DNA of 45,001 nucleotides from Clostridia bacterium. GTDB lineage: Bacteria > Bacillota_A > Clostridia > Christensenellales > Aristaeellaceae. The stretch is taken from assembly GCA_017525805.1 (NCBI GenBank), contig JAFXSH010000014.1, positions 1 to 45,001 of the forward strand, in the 5' to 3' direction. The position numbers were made by a program, and so were the translations under genes. Positions 31,512 through 41,913 of this stretch are shown one piece after another. The notes beneath the pieces were generated by a model that saw only the letters and a list, made by a program, of their open reading frames with translations, did not search any database and had not been told where the DNA came from. Each line of letters begins with the position of its first letter. The first letter of the stretch is position 1.

Positions 31512-34500
31512 ATGCGGGACCAGCAATATCCGCTTTATCACCCGGAACTGGAACATGAAAGCTGCGGCGTCGGCGCCATCGTGGATTTAAGCGGCAAAGC
31601 CACCCACCGCACCGTGGATCAGGCGCTGTCCATCGTGGAGCGCCTGGCCCACCGGGCGGGCAGCGACGCCTTGGGCACCACGGGCGACGGCGTGGGCATC
31701 ATGACCCAAATCCCCCACGCGCTGTTTGCCGCCTGGGCCCAGGAAGAGGGCATCGCTCTGGGCGGACCGGGAGACTATGGCGTGGGCATGTTCTTCCTGC
31801 CGGAGGATGAAGTGGGCGTTCGGAACATCTGCCGGATTTTTGAGCAGGTGGCTGAAACGGAATCCATCCCCGTGCTGGGCTGGCGGGATGTGCCCTGCCA
31901 TCCGGCCCAGCTGGGGGCCGGGGCGCGCCGCACCATGCCCCGCATCCGGCAATGCTTTTTGAAGCGTCCCGCATCTGTCGCCGCCGGGCAGGATTTTGAC
32001 CGGCGGCTCTACATTTTGCGCCGGGTGTTTGAAAAGCAGGATACCGATACCTATATCTGCTCCCTGTCCTGCCGCACCATCGTGTATAAGGGCATGATGC
32101 TGGTGAACCAGCTTCGTTCTTTCTATGATGATCTCCAGGACGTGCGCTATTGCTCCCAGATGGCCATGGTGCATTCCCGCTTTTCCACCAATACCTTCCC
32201 CTCCTGGAGCAAGGCGCATCCCCAAAGGATGCTGCTGCACAATGGGGAAATCAACACCATCCGGGGCAATCACGACCGCATGAAAGCCCGGGAGGAGACC
32301 ATGCGCTCCCCCCTGATGGGAGAAGAAATGGCCCGGGTGCTGCCGGTGGTGACGGAGGGCGGCAGCGACAGCCAGATGCTGGACAACACCCTGGAATTTC
32401 TGGCCATGAACGGTTTTCCCCTGCCCCTGGCGGGCATGATCCTGCTGCCGGAACCCTGGCAGGGAAAGGCCCAGGAAACGCCTTGGCGGGACCTGTACCG
32501 CTATTACGCCGCCATGATGGAGCCCTGGGACGGCCCGGCGGCCATCCTGTATTCCGACGGGGAAGTGGTGTGCGCCTCTTTGGACCGCAATGGCCTGCGT
32601 CCTCTTCGCTGTGCCTTGACGGACGACCGGCGGCTGATTTTGTCTTCCGAAGCGGGGGTGCTTTTTGAGGAAAACGCTCATATCCTGCGCCGCTGGAAGC
32701 TGAAATCCGGGGACGTGCTGGAAGCTGATCTGCATACCGGCAAACTGACGGAAAGCGAAGGGCTGAAAACCCGCTTTGCGGAAAAGCGGTCTTATTCCGA
32801 ATGGATGCGGCATTTGATCCGCCTGGAGGATTTGCCCAGGGCGGAAGAAGCCCCGCGCCCGCTGCCGGAAGAGCGTAGGATGAGGCTCTGCAAAGCCTTC
32901 CATTATACCTGGGAGGACACCCGGGACGTGATCCTGCCCATGGCAAAGAACGGCGCGGAGTCCATCGGCTCCATGGGCGCGGACGAGCCCTTGGCGGCTT
33001 TATCGAAAACCCACCCGTCCCTGTTCGATTATTTCAAGCAGCGCTTCGCCCAGGTGACCAACCCGCCCATCGACGCCCTGCGGGAGGAGATCAAAACTGA
33101 CTGCTCCATTTATATTGGAGACGACGGAAACCTTTTGGGCGAGGGGCCGGATAACTGCACCGTGCTGGAACTGAAAACACCCGTTTTGACGGAGGAGGAA
33201 TTGGCCAGCCTCCGGGCCATCCGCCATCCGGCGTTCGATCTGCGCACCGTTTCCCTGCTCTATCCTAAGGAAGCCGGCCTGCGCGCCGCTTTGGACGCTT
33301 TCTTTGCCGCCTGCGATCAAATGTGCCAGGAGGGAGCAAACATCCTGATCCTGTCCGACCGGGGCGTGGACGAAAGCCATATGGCCATTCCCTCCCTGCT
33401 GGCGGTATCGGCCTTAGAGCAGCATTTGATCCACATCAAAAAGCGCACGGCGGTGTCCGTGATCCTGGAAAGCGGCGAACCCCGCGACACCCACCAGTTG
33501 GCGCTGCTCATCGCTTTCGGGGCCCGCGCTGTGAACCCCTACCTGGCCCACGACTGCGTGCGTTCCCTGTGTGAACAGGGGCAAATCGATAAAACGCCCG
33601 AAAGCGCTATTGCCGATTACAACAGGGCGCTGACCGCCGGGGTGCTGAAAATCGCCTCCAAAATGGGCGTTTCCACTTTACAGGCATACCAGAGCGCCCA
33701 GCTTTTTGAAGCCGTGGGCCTGGACGGGCAATTGGTGGACCGGTATTTTTCCAACACGCCCTATGCTTTGGGCGGAACGGATTTGAACAAAGTGGAGGCG
33801 GACAGCCGGTATCACCATGCCGCCGCCTTTGGCGGAACCCAGCCCGCCGGTCTGCCCAGCGTGGGCGCGCACCGGCTGCGCACGGGAGAAGGTGCGGAAG
33901 AACACCTGTATTCCCCTGAAACCATTCATCTGCTGCAGCAGGCCGTGTGGACGAATGACAGGGCGCTGTTTGACCAATACGCCGCCCGGGTGGAAAACGA
34001 GGGCCCGCGCACCATCCGTTCCATGCTCACCTTCCGCTATGAAGCCTGCCGGGAAATCCCCATCGAGCAGGTGGAAAGCGCGGAGCGCATCGTCCGCCGC
34101 TTCCGCACCGGGGCCATGAGCTACGGTTCCATTTCTCAGGAGGCCCACGAGTGCATGGCTCAGGCCATGAATCATTTAGGCGGTAAATCCAACAGCGGCG
34201 AGGGCGGCGAGCTGCCCGAACGTTTCGGCACGGCCCTCAATTCCGCCATCAAGCAGGTGGCTTCCGGCCGCTTCGGCGTGACGCGGGAATACCTGCTCTC
34301 CGCCAAGGAAATTCAAATCAAAATGGCCCAGGGGGCCAAGCCCGGCGAGGGCGGCCATCTGCCGGGAGCCAAGGTGACGGACAGCGTGGCGAAAACCCGC
34401 TGCTCCACCCCCGGCATTTCCCTCATTTCCCCGCCGCCCCATCACGATATTTATTCCATCGAAGATTTGGCCGAACTGATTTACGATCTGCAATGCGCGG

Positions 34501-35831
34501 CGGAACAGGCGAAGATCACGGTGAAGCTGGTGTCCTCCACGGGCGTCGGCACCATCGCCAGCGGCGTGGCCAAGGCCGGGGCGGGCGGCATCCTGATTTC
34601 CGGCGGTGAGGGTGGCACCGGGGCCGCTCCCCTATCCTCCGTGCATCACGCGGGCCTGCCCTGGGAAATCGGCCTGGCGGAAGCCCATCAGGTGCTGTGC
34701 CGCAACCGGCTGCGCCAAAAAGTGACCTTGGAAACGGACGGCAAGCTCATGACCGGCCACGACGTGGCAGTAGCGCTTCTATTGGGCGCGGAGGAATTCG
34801 GCTTTGCCACGGCGCCCCTTATCACCATGGGCTGCCGCATGATGCGGGTATGCAATTTGGGCACCTGCCCTTTCGGCATCGCCACCCAGAATCCCAAGCT
34901 GCGCAAGCGGTTCACGGGCAAGCCGGAGTATGTGGAGCGCTTCATGCTGTTTATCGCCGAGCAGCTTCGCGGCATCATGGCGAAGCTTGGAGCCAAAACA
35001 GTGGACGAGCTGGTGGGCCGGGGCGACCTGCTGAAAATGAAGCCGGAGGCGGTCATGGATTTATCCGATCTTATTGGCTTCTCCCGCAACACCCACTTCC
35101 AGCCGGAAGCGAAACATGATTTCCACTTGAGCGAGCGCACCGACGCCCGGCTTTTCCAGCAGCATGTGACCCTGATGACCACCGACCGGGCTTTTGGCGC
35201 CATGCTGAAGGAGAATCAAACCATCCAGGCCCAGGGCTGCGGAGGCCAATCCTTCGGGGCGTTCCTGCAATCGGGACAGAAGATCACCCTCTACGGCGTG
35301 TCCAACGATTATGTGGGCAAGGGCCTGTCCGGCGGCATGATCGCCATCTGTCCGCCGGTGGACAGCATATGGAAGGAAGAAGATACCCTGATCGGCAACG
35401 TGGCGCTGTACGGGGCCACCAGCGGCTATGCTTTCATCGCCGGGATGGCGGGGGAGCGCTTCGCCGTGCGCAATTCCGGGGCCTGGGCTGTGGTGGAGGG
35501 CGTGGGCGACCACGGCTGCGAATACATGACCGGCGGCCGGGTGGCCGTGCTGGGCCCGGTGGGCGATAACTTCGCCGCGGGCATGAGCGGCGGCGTCGCC
35601 TGGGTACTGGACGAAAAAAGTACCCTGGCTGCCCGCCTCAATACCGGCCACGTAAAGCTGTATCCCGTATCGCGGGAGCAGGCGGGAGAACTGCACCGGC
35701 TGCTCCAGATGCACGAAAAGGCCACCGGCTCGCAAAAGGCCAAAGAGATTTTGCGGGATTTTGAAGCCTGGCTGCCCAAATTCCGGGCGGTGATTTCCGA
35801 TGAATATGTGGCTTATTTGAAAGGGGCGTGA
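31512..35831 (+). CDS. gltB: Glutamate synthase (NADPH), large subunit
   Basis: A 1439-residue protein that moves the amide of glutamine to 2-oxoglutarate. The class II amidotransferase starts at C18 (ESCGVGAI), after a 17-residue propeptide that is normally cleaved. The FMN-binding synthase domain has SNSGEGGE and KPGEGGHLPG, then SGGEGGTGA, and the 3Fe-4S cysteines C1108, C1114 and C1119 in CRMMRVCNLGTC. The C-terminal beta-helix begins near GCGGQSFGAF. It is slightly shorter than the usual ~1500 residues. I take the ATG at 31512, with CGGAGGA seven bases upstream; the ATG at 31506 overlaps the ANTAR stop but is too close to the ribosome site, and the long frame from 31104 is not coding. 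gltD follows after 4 bases. Confidence 0.97.
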   Translation: MRDQQYPLYHPELEHESCGVGAIVDLSGKATHRTVDQALSIVERLAHRAGSDALGTTGDGVGIMTQIPHALFAAWAQEEGIALGGPGDYGVGMFFLPEDEVGVRNICRIFEQVAETESIPVLGWRDVPCHPAQLGAGARRTMPRIRQCFLKRPASVAAGQDFDRRLYILRRVFEKQDTDTYICSLSCRTIVYKGMMLVNQLRSFYDDLQDVRYCSQMAMVHSRFSTNTFPSWSKAHPQRMLLHNGEINTIRGNHDRMKAREETMRSPLMGEEMARVLPVVTEGGSDSQMLDNTLEFLAMNGFPLPLAGMILLPEPWQGKAQETPWRDLYRYYAAMMEPWDGPAAILYSDGEVVCASLDRNGLRPLRCALTDDRRLILSSEAGVLFEENAHILRRWKLKSGDVLEADLHTGKLTESEGLKTRFAEKRSYSEWMRHLIRLEDLPRAEEAPRPLPEERRMRLCKAFHYTWEDTRDVILPMAKNGAESIGSMGADEPLAALSKTHPSLFDYFKQRFAQVTNPPIDALREEIKTDCSIYIGDDGNLLGEGPDNCTVLELKTPVLTEEELASLRAIRHPAFDLRTVSLLYPKEAGLRAALDAFFAACDQMCQEGANILILSDRGVDESHMAIPSLLAVSALEQHLIHIKKRTAVSVILESGEPRDTHQLALLIAFGARAVNPYLAHDCVRSLCEQGQIDKTPESAIADYNRALTAGVLKIASKMGVSTLQAYQSAQLFEAVGLDGQLVDRYFSNTPYALGGTDLNKVEADSRYHHAAAFGGTQPAGLPSVGAHRLRTGEGAEEHLYSPETIHLLQQAVWTNDRALFDQYAARVENEGPRTIRSMLTFRYEACREIPIEQVESAERIVRRFRTGAMSYGSISQEAHECMAQAMNHLGGKSNSGEGGELPERFGTALNSAIKQVASGRFGVTREYLLSAKEIQIKMAQGAKPGEGGHLPGAKVTDSVAKTRCSTPGISLISPPPHHDIYSIEDLAELIYDLQCAAEQAKITVKLVSSTGVGTIASGVAKAGAGGILISGGEGGTGAAPLSSVHHAGLPWEIGLAEAHQVLCRNRLRQKVTLETDGKLMTGHDVAVALLLGAEEFGFATAPLITMGCRMMRVCNLGTCPFGIATQNPKLRKRFTGKPEYVERFMLFIAEQLRGIMAKLGAKTVDELVGRGDLLKMKPEAVMDLSDLIGFSRNTHFQPEAKHDFHLSERTDARLFQQHVTLMTTDRAFGAMLKENQTIQAQGCGGQSFGAFLQSGQKITLYGVSNDYVGKGLSGGMIAICPPVDSIWKEEDTLIGNVALYGATSGYAFIAGMAGERFAVRNSGAWAVVEGVGDHGCEYMTGGRVAVLGPVGDNFAAGMSGGVAWVLDEKSTLAARLNTGHVKLYPVSREQAGELHRLLQMHEKATGSQKAKEILRDFEAWLPKFRAVISDEYVAYLKGA

Positions 35832-35835
35832 CGGT

Positions 35836-37251
<1,416 letters not shown>

Positions 37252-37263
37252 ACAGGGAAGGAA

Positions 37264-37292
37264 TTGACATGATCCGGGCGGGAAAGCATAAT
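37264..37292 (+). promoter_or_regulatory. Possible internal promoter before glmS
   Basis: TTGACA (37264-37269) and CATAAT (37287-37292) are separated by 17 bases in the 91-base gap between gltD and glmS. A GCGG/CCGC hairpin (37309-37322) follows. No glmS ribozyme is visible. Confidence 0.5.
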
Positions 37293-37342
37293 ATTCAAAT
37301 GGATTTTTGCGGTGACTGCCGCTGACGGGAGGCAAGGGAGCT

Positions 37343-39211
37343 ATGTGCGGAATCGTTGGATATACGGGAGAACGGCAGGCCGCGCCGATATTGCTGGACG
37401 GGCTGAAAAAGCTGGAATACCGGGGCTATGACTCCGCCGGGCTGGCGGTGCGGGACGGAAAGGCGCTGGCGGAGGTGGTGAAAGCCACCGGAAAGCTGCA
37501 CCATTTGGCTGATAAGACGGATCAAGGGCGCGCTCTGCGCGGCGCCTGCGGCATCGGCCACACTCGCTGGGCCACCCACGGCGACCCCAGCACGGTGAAT
37601 GCCCACCCCCACGTCAGCGGCAACTGCACGGGCTCCGGCTCCGGCGCGGTGGAATCGGACGTGGTGGGCGTGCACAACGGCATCATCGAAAACTACGCGG
37701 AGCTAAAAGAAAAGCTGCTGCGCCACGGCTACGTTTTTTACAGCGACACCGACACGGAAGTGGTGGTGAAGCTGGTGGATTACTACTACAAAAAATACAA
37801 GATCGGCCCGGTGGACGCCATCACCCGCACCATGGTGCGGGTTCGCGGCAGTTATGCCCTGGCCCTCATGTTCAAGGATTACCCGGACGAGATTTTCGCC
37901 GCCCGGAAAGATTCACCCCTCATCATCGGCACGGCGGAAAACGAATCTTTCCTGGCTTCCGACGTGCCCGCCATCCTGAAATACACCCGTCAGGTGTATT
38001 ATATCGACAATTTGCAGGCGGCGCGGATCGCTCCCGGCAGCGTAAAATTCTACGACCTGAACGGCGACGAAGTGTCCCTGCCCCTGACGGAAATCACTTG
38101 GGACGCGGAGGCGGCGGAAAAGGGCGGCTACGAGCATTTCATGCTCAAAGAAATCCATGAGCAGCCCGCCGCCGTGCGGGACACCCTGAACAGCCTGATC
38201 CAGGATGGGAAAATCGATCTGTCCAATACCGGCCTGAACGACGAAGCCCTGCAAGCCCTGACTCAAATCGACATCGTGGCCTGCGGCTCCGCCTGGCACG
38301 CGGCCATGGCGGCGCAGTACGTGCTGGAGGATTTGGCGCAAATTCCCGTGCGGGTGGAGCTGGCCTCCGAATTCCGCTATCGCAGCATCCCTATGAGCGA
38401 AAGCACCCTGGTGATCGTCATTTCCCAATCCGGCGAAACCGCCGATACCTTAGCCGCCCTGCGGGTGGCCAAAGAACGCGGCGCGCCCACCTTGGCGGTG
38501 GTGAACGTGAAGGGCTCCACCATCGCCAGGGAAGCCGATCACGTGCTCTACACCTTGGCCGGGCCGGAAATCGCCGTGGCTACCACCAAGGCGTACAGCG
38601 CCCAGCTGGTGGCTATGGACGCCCTGTCGGTGCAGATGGCGCTTGTGCGGGGCGCGATTTCGGAAGAACAGTATGCCCACTTCCTGGAAGAATTGGCCGC
38701 GATCCCGGACAAGATCAATCGGATTTTGGAAGAAAAAGAGCGCCTGCAATGGTTTTCCTCCAAGATCGCTAACGCCCACGATATTTTCTTTATCGGTCGG
38801 GGGCTGGACTACGCCATTTCCCTGGAAGGCAGCCTGAAAATGAAGGAAATCAGCTATATCCATTCCGAAGCCTACGCTGCCGGGGAATTAAAGCACGGCA
38901 CCATCAGCCTGATCGAGCACAACACCCTGGTGATCGGCGTGCTGACCCAAAGCCGCCTGTATGAAAAAACGGTTTCCAATATGACGGAGTGCAAATCCCG
39001 GGGCGCGTATCTGATGGGAGTCACCGTCAACGGCAATTTTTCGGTGGAGGATTCGGTGAATTTTACCGTCTATATTCCTAAAACCGACGAGCACTTCGCT
39101 TCCTCCCTGGCCGTGGTGCCCCTGCAATTGTTAGGCTATTACACCAGCGTCAGCCGGGGGCTGGACGTGGATAAACCCCGGAATCTTGCCAAAAGCGTAA
39201 CTGTTGAATAA
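37343..39211 (+). CDS. glmS: Glutamine-fructose-6-phosphate aminotransferase
   Basis: A 622-residue enzyme making glucosamine-6-phosphate, the first step to peptidoglycan amino sugars. The class II amidotransferase starts with C2 (MCGIVGYTGE), followed by YRGYDSAG, THGDPSTVNAHPH and HNGIIENY. Two SIS sugar-isomerase domains follow: the first contains ACGSAWHA and VISQSGETADTLAAL, the second FIGRGLDYAISLEGSLKMKE and EAYAAGELKHGT. The C-terminus ends DKPRNLAKSVTVE, the canonical sugar-binding tail. The start ATG has GGGAG upstream. The usual clostridial/bacillar glmS ribozyme is absent, so GlcN6P feedback on the mRNA is not expected here. pyrG follows after 18 bases. Confidence 0.97.
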   Translation: MCGIVGYTGERQAAPILLDGLKKLEYRGYDSAGLAVRDGKALAEVVKATGKLHHLADKTDQGRALRGACGIGHTRWATHGDPSTVNAHPHVSGNCTGSGSGAVESDVVGVHNGIIENYAELKEKLLRHGYVFYSDTDTEVVVKLVDYYYKKYKIGPVDAITRTMVRVRGSYALALMFKDYPDEIFAARKDSPLIIGTAENESFLASDVPAILKYTRQVYYIDNLQAARIAPGSVKFYDLNGDEVSLPLTEITWDAEAAEKGGYEHFMLKEIHEQPAAVRDTLNSLIQDGKIDLSNTGLNDEALQALTQIDIVACGSAWHAAMAAQYVLEDLAQIPVRVELASEFRYRSIPMSESTLVIVISQSGETADTLAALRVAKERGAPTLAVVNVKGSTIAREADHVLYTLAGPEIAVATTKAYSAQLVAMDALSVQMALVRGAISEEQYAHFLEELAAIPDKINRILEEKERLQWFSSKIANAHDIFFIGRGLDYAISLEGSLKMKEISYIHSEAYAAGELKHGTISLIEHNTLVIGVLTQSRLYEKTVSNMTECKSRGAYLMGVTVNGNFSVEDSVNFTVYIPKTDEHFASSLAVVPLQLLGYYTSVSRGLDVDKPRNLAKSVTVE

Positions 39212-39229
39212 TATGTGAGGTACAAACGT

Positions 39230-40828
39230 ATGACGAAATACATTTTTGTGACCGGCGGCGTGGTTTCGGGCTTGGGCAAGGGGATCACAGCGGCCAGCTT
39301 AGGGCGGCTGCTGAAAGCGAGAGGATTAAAAGTAGCGGCCCAAAAGCTGGACCCCTACATCAACGTGGACCCCGGCACCATGAGCCCTTATCAGCACGGA
39401 GAAGTGTACGTCACCGAGGACGGGGCGGAAACCGACCTGGACTTGGGCCACTATGAGCGCTTCATCGACGAGGACCTGAACAAGTATTCCAACCTGACCA
39501 CCGGCAAGGTGTTTCATAACGTGCTGCACCGGGAGCGGCAGGGAGGGTATTTAGGCTCCACCGTCCAGATCATTCCCCACATTACCGACGAAATCAAGCA
39601 TTTTATCTACCGGGTGGGCGAAAAGACCGACGCCGACGTGGTGATCACCGAAATCGGCGGCACCATCGGCGATATCGAAAGCCAGCCCTTTATCGAGGCC
39701 ATCCGCCAGGTGGGGCTGGAAGTGGGCAGGGAAAACGCCCTGTACGTCCACGTCACGCTGGTTCCCTACCTGAAAGCCAGCGGGGAGCATAAGTCCAAGC
39801 CCACCCAACACAGCGTGAAGGAATTGCAGGGCATGGGCATCACTCCCAACATCATCGTGCTGCGGGTGGATGAAAAGATCACCGACGAAACGATCTTTTC
39901 CAAGATCGCCCATTTCTGCAACGTAAAATCGGACTGCGTGATCGAAAACCTGACGCTTCCCAACCTGTACGAAGCCCCGCTGATGCTGGAGGAAAGCGGC
40001 TTTTCCGGCATCGTGTGCCGGGAACTGGGGATCGACGCCCCCGCCCCCGACCTGACCGAATGGCAGGAACTGGCCGAGCGCATCCGGCATCAAAACAAAA
40101 CGGTGAAAATCGGCCTGGTGGGCAAATACGTGCAGCTTCACGACGCGTATCTGTCCGTGGCCGAAGCCCTTCGCCACGCGGGCTACGCCTTAGACGCCAG
40201 GGTGGAAATCACCTGGATCGATTCGGAAAACCTGACGGAAGAAAACATTGATGAAATCCTTTCGCCCTTGCAGGGCCTGATCGTGCCCGGCGGCTTCGGA
40301 AGCCGGGGCATCGAGGGCATGATTTTAACGGCGAAATACGCCCGGGAGCATCATGTGCCCTATTTCGGCATCTGCCTCGGCATGCAGATCGCCGTGATCG
40401 AGTATGCCCGGCACAAGGCCGGCCTGGAAAAGGCCAATTCAAGAGAATTTGACGAAATCGCGCCCCATAAGGTCATTGATTTCATGCCTGGGCAGAACGA
40501 CGAAATCGACAAGGGCGGCACCCTGCGCTTAGGAAAATATCCCTGCATTTTGAAAGAGAATACAGTAATCGCCCGCTGCTACGGCAAAACTGAAATCAGC
40601 GAACGCCACCGCCACCGTTATGAATTTGCAAACGAATACCGGGAAGCGCTGACCGATGCTGGCCTGTGCCTCTCCGGCCTTTCCCCCGACGGCAGGCTGG
40701 TGGAAACCGTCGAGCTTTCCGGGGAAGCCTTCTTCGTGGGCGTGCAGTTCCATCCCGAATTCAAAAGCCGCCCCAACAAGCCCCAGCCCCTGTTTATGGG
40801 CTTCATTCAGGCGGCGCTGCAAAAATAA
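39230..40828 (+). CDS. pyrG: CTP synthase
   Basis: A 532-residue enzyme aminating UTP to CTP with ATP and glutamine. The N-terminal amidoligase carries [17 protein letters not shown] and [19 protein letters not shown]. The class I amidotransferase domain has C382 in FGICLGMQ and the FHPE motif near the end. The ATG at 39230 has GTGAGG nine bases upstream; a frame starting at 39215 adds five unlikely residues. It lies 18 bases after glmS and 20 before carA, so it is surely in the same operon. Confidence 0.97.
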   Translation: MTKYIFVTGGVVSGLGKGITAASLGRLLKARGLKVAAQKLDPYINVDPGTMSPYQHGEVYVTEDGAETDLDLGHYERFIDEDLNKYSNLTTGKVFHNVLHRERQGGYLGSTVQIIPHITDEIKHFIYRVGEKTDADVVITEIGGTIGDIESQPFIEAIRQVGLEVGRENALYVHVTLVPYLKASGEHKSKPTQHSVKELQGMGITPNIIVLRVDEKITDETIFSKIAHFCNVKSDCVIENLTLPNLYEAPLMLEESGFSGIVCRELGIDAPAPDLTEWQELAERIRHQNKTVKIGLVGKYVQLHDAYLSVAEALRHAGYALDARVEITWIDSENLTEENIDEILSPLQGLIVPGGFGSRGIEGMILTAKYAREHHVPYFGICLGMQIAVIEYARHKAGLEKANSREFDEIAPHKVIDFMPGQNDEIDKGGTLRLGKYPCILKENTVIARCYGKTEISERHRHRYEFANEYREALTDAGLCLSGLSPDGRLVETVELSGEAFFVGVQFHPEFKSRPNKPQPLFMGFIQAALQK

Positions 40829-40848
40829 CACACTTGAGGGACGAAAAA

Positions 40849-41913
40849 ATGGCATACTTGGTGCTCGGCAACGGAAGGATTTTTGAGGGACGCCGTATCG
40901 GCGCCCCTATTGACCGTGTGGGGGAATTGGTTTTCACCACCGGTATGGAAGGGTATTTGGAAACGCTGACGGACCCCAGCTACTTCGGCCAGATCGTCAC
41001 CCATACTTTTCCTTTGATCGGGAATTACGGCGTGATCGAAGAGGATTTTGAGGGGAACAGCGCCCTGTTCGGATACATCGCGCGGGAAATCTGCGATACG
41101 CCCTCCAATTTCCGCAGTCAGTACCCATTGAACGATTACTTGGTCAAAGCGGGCATTCCGGGGCTGTGCGGAGTGGATACCCGGGAAATCGTGCGGATCA
41201 CAAGAGAAGAAGGCGTGATGAACGCCCTGATCTGCGATCAGGTGCCGGAGGATATTTCTTTCCTTCGGGGTTTTTCGGTGACGGACGCCGTTTCTTCCGT
41301 TACCTGCAAGGAAAAACAATGCTATCCCAACCTGGGAAAGGAACAGTACCGGGTGGCTCTGTTGGATTATGGAGCAAAGAAAAATATCATCCGTTCCCTG
41401 CAAAGGCGGGGCTGCGCCGTGACGGTGTGGCCCGCGGATACGAAAGCGGAAACCGTTTTATCCGATGATCCCGACGGCGTCATGCTGTCCAACGGCCCCG
41501 GCGACCCCAAGGAAGACACAGGCTGCATCGAAGAAATCCGAAAGCTGCTTGGGAGAAAGCCCGTTTTCGGCATCTGCTTGGGCCATCAGCTCACCGCCCT
41601 GGCCTTGGGCGGGGACACCGTGAAGCTGAAATACGGGCATCGGGGCGGCAACCAGCCCGTGAAAGACCTGCAAACGGGCCGCACCTGGATCACCAGCCAG
41701 AACCACGGGTATGCCGTTGTATCAAACAGCTTGCAGGGCAAAGGCGTGGAAACCTTCGTCAACGCCAACGACGGCAGCTGCGAGGGCATGGCCTATCCCG
41801 ACCTGCGCTGCTTTACCGTCCAATTCCACCCGGAAGCCTGCTCCGGGCCCCAGGACACCGGCTTTTTATTCGACCGGTTCATTGCTATGATGGGAGGGAA
41901 AGCGCATGCCTAA
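40849..41913 (+). CDS. carA: Carbamoyl-phosphate synthase, small (glutaminase) subunit
   Basis: A 354-residue subunit that releases ammonia from glutamine for CarB. The N-terminal CPSase domain has VFTTGMEGYLETLTDPSY and CGVDTREIVR. The class I amidotransferase has LSNGPGDP, C243 in FGICLGHQ, and QFHPEAC with the catalytic His-Glu. The ATG at 40849 has TGAGGG eight bases upstream; the longer frame from 40666 overlaps pyrG and is not coding. Its end overlaps carB by 8 bases. A role in both pyrimidine and arginine synthesis is expected. Confidence 0.97.
   Translation: MAYLVLGNGRIFEGRRIGAPIDRVGELVFTTGMEGYLETLTDPSYFGQIVTHTFPLIGNYGVIEEDFEGNSALFGYIAREICDTPSNFRSQYPLNDYLVKAGIPGLCGVDTREIVRITREEGVMNALICDQVPEDISFLRGFSVTDAVSSVTCKEKQCYPNLGKEQYRVALLDYGAKKNIIRSLQRRGCAVTVWPADTKAETVLSDDPDGVMLSNGPGDPKEDTGCIEEIRKLLGRKPVFGICLGHQLTALALGGDTVKLKYGHRGGNQPVKDLQTGRTWITSQNHGYAVVSNSLQGKGVETFVNANDGSCEGMAYPDLRCFTVQFHPEACSGPQDTGFLFDRFIAMMGGKAHA

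Noticed and set aside
37252..37342. A glmS ribozyme upstream of glmS
   Set aside because: The 91-base gap is too short and lacks the ribozyme's conserved core; only a promoter-like pair and a small hairpin are present.
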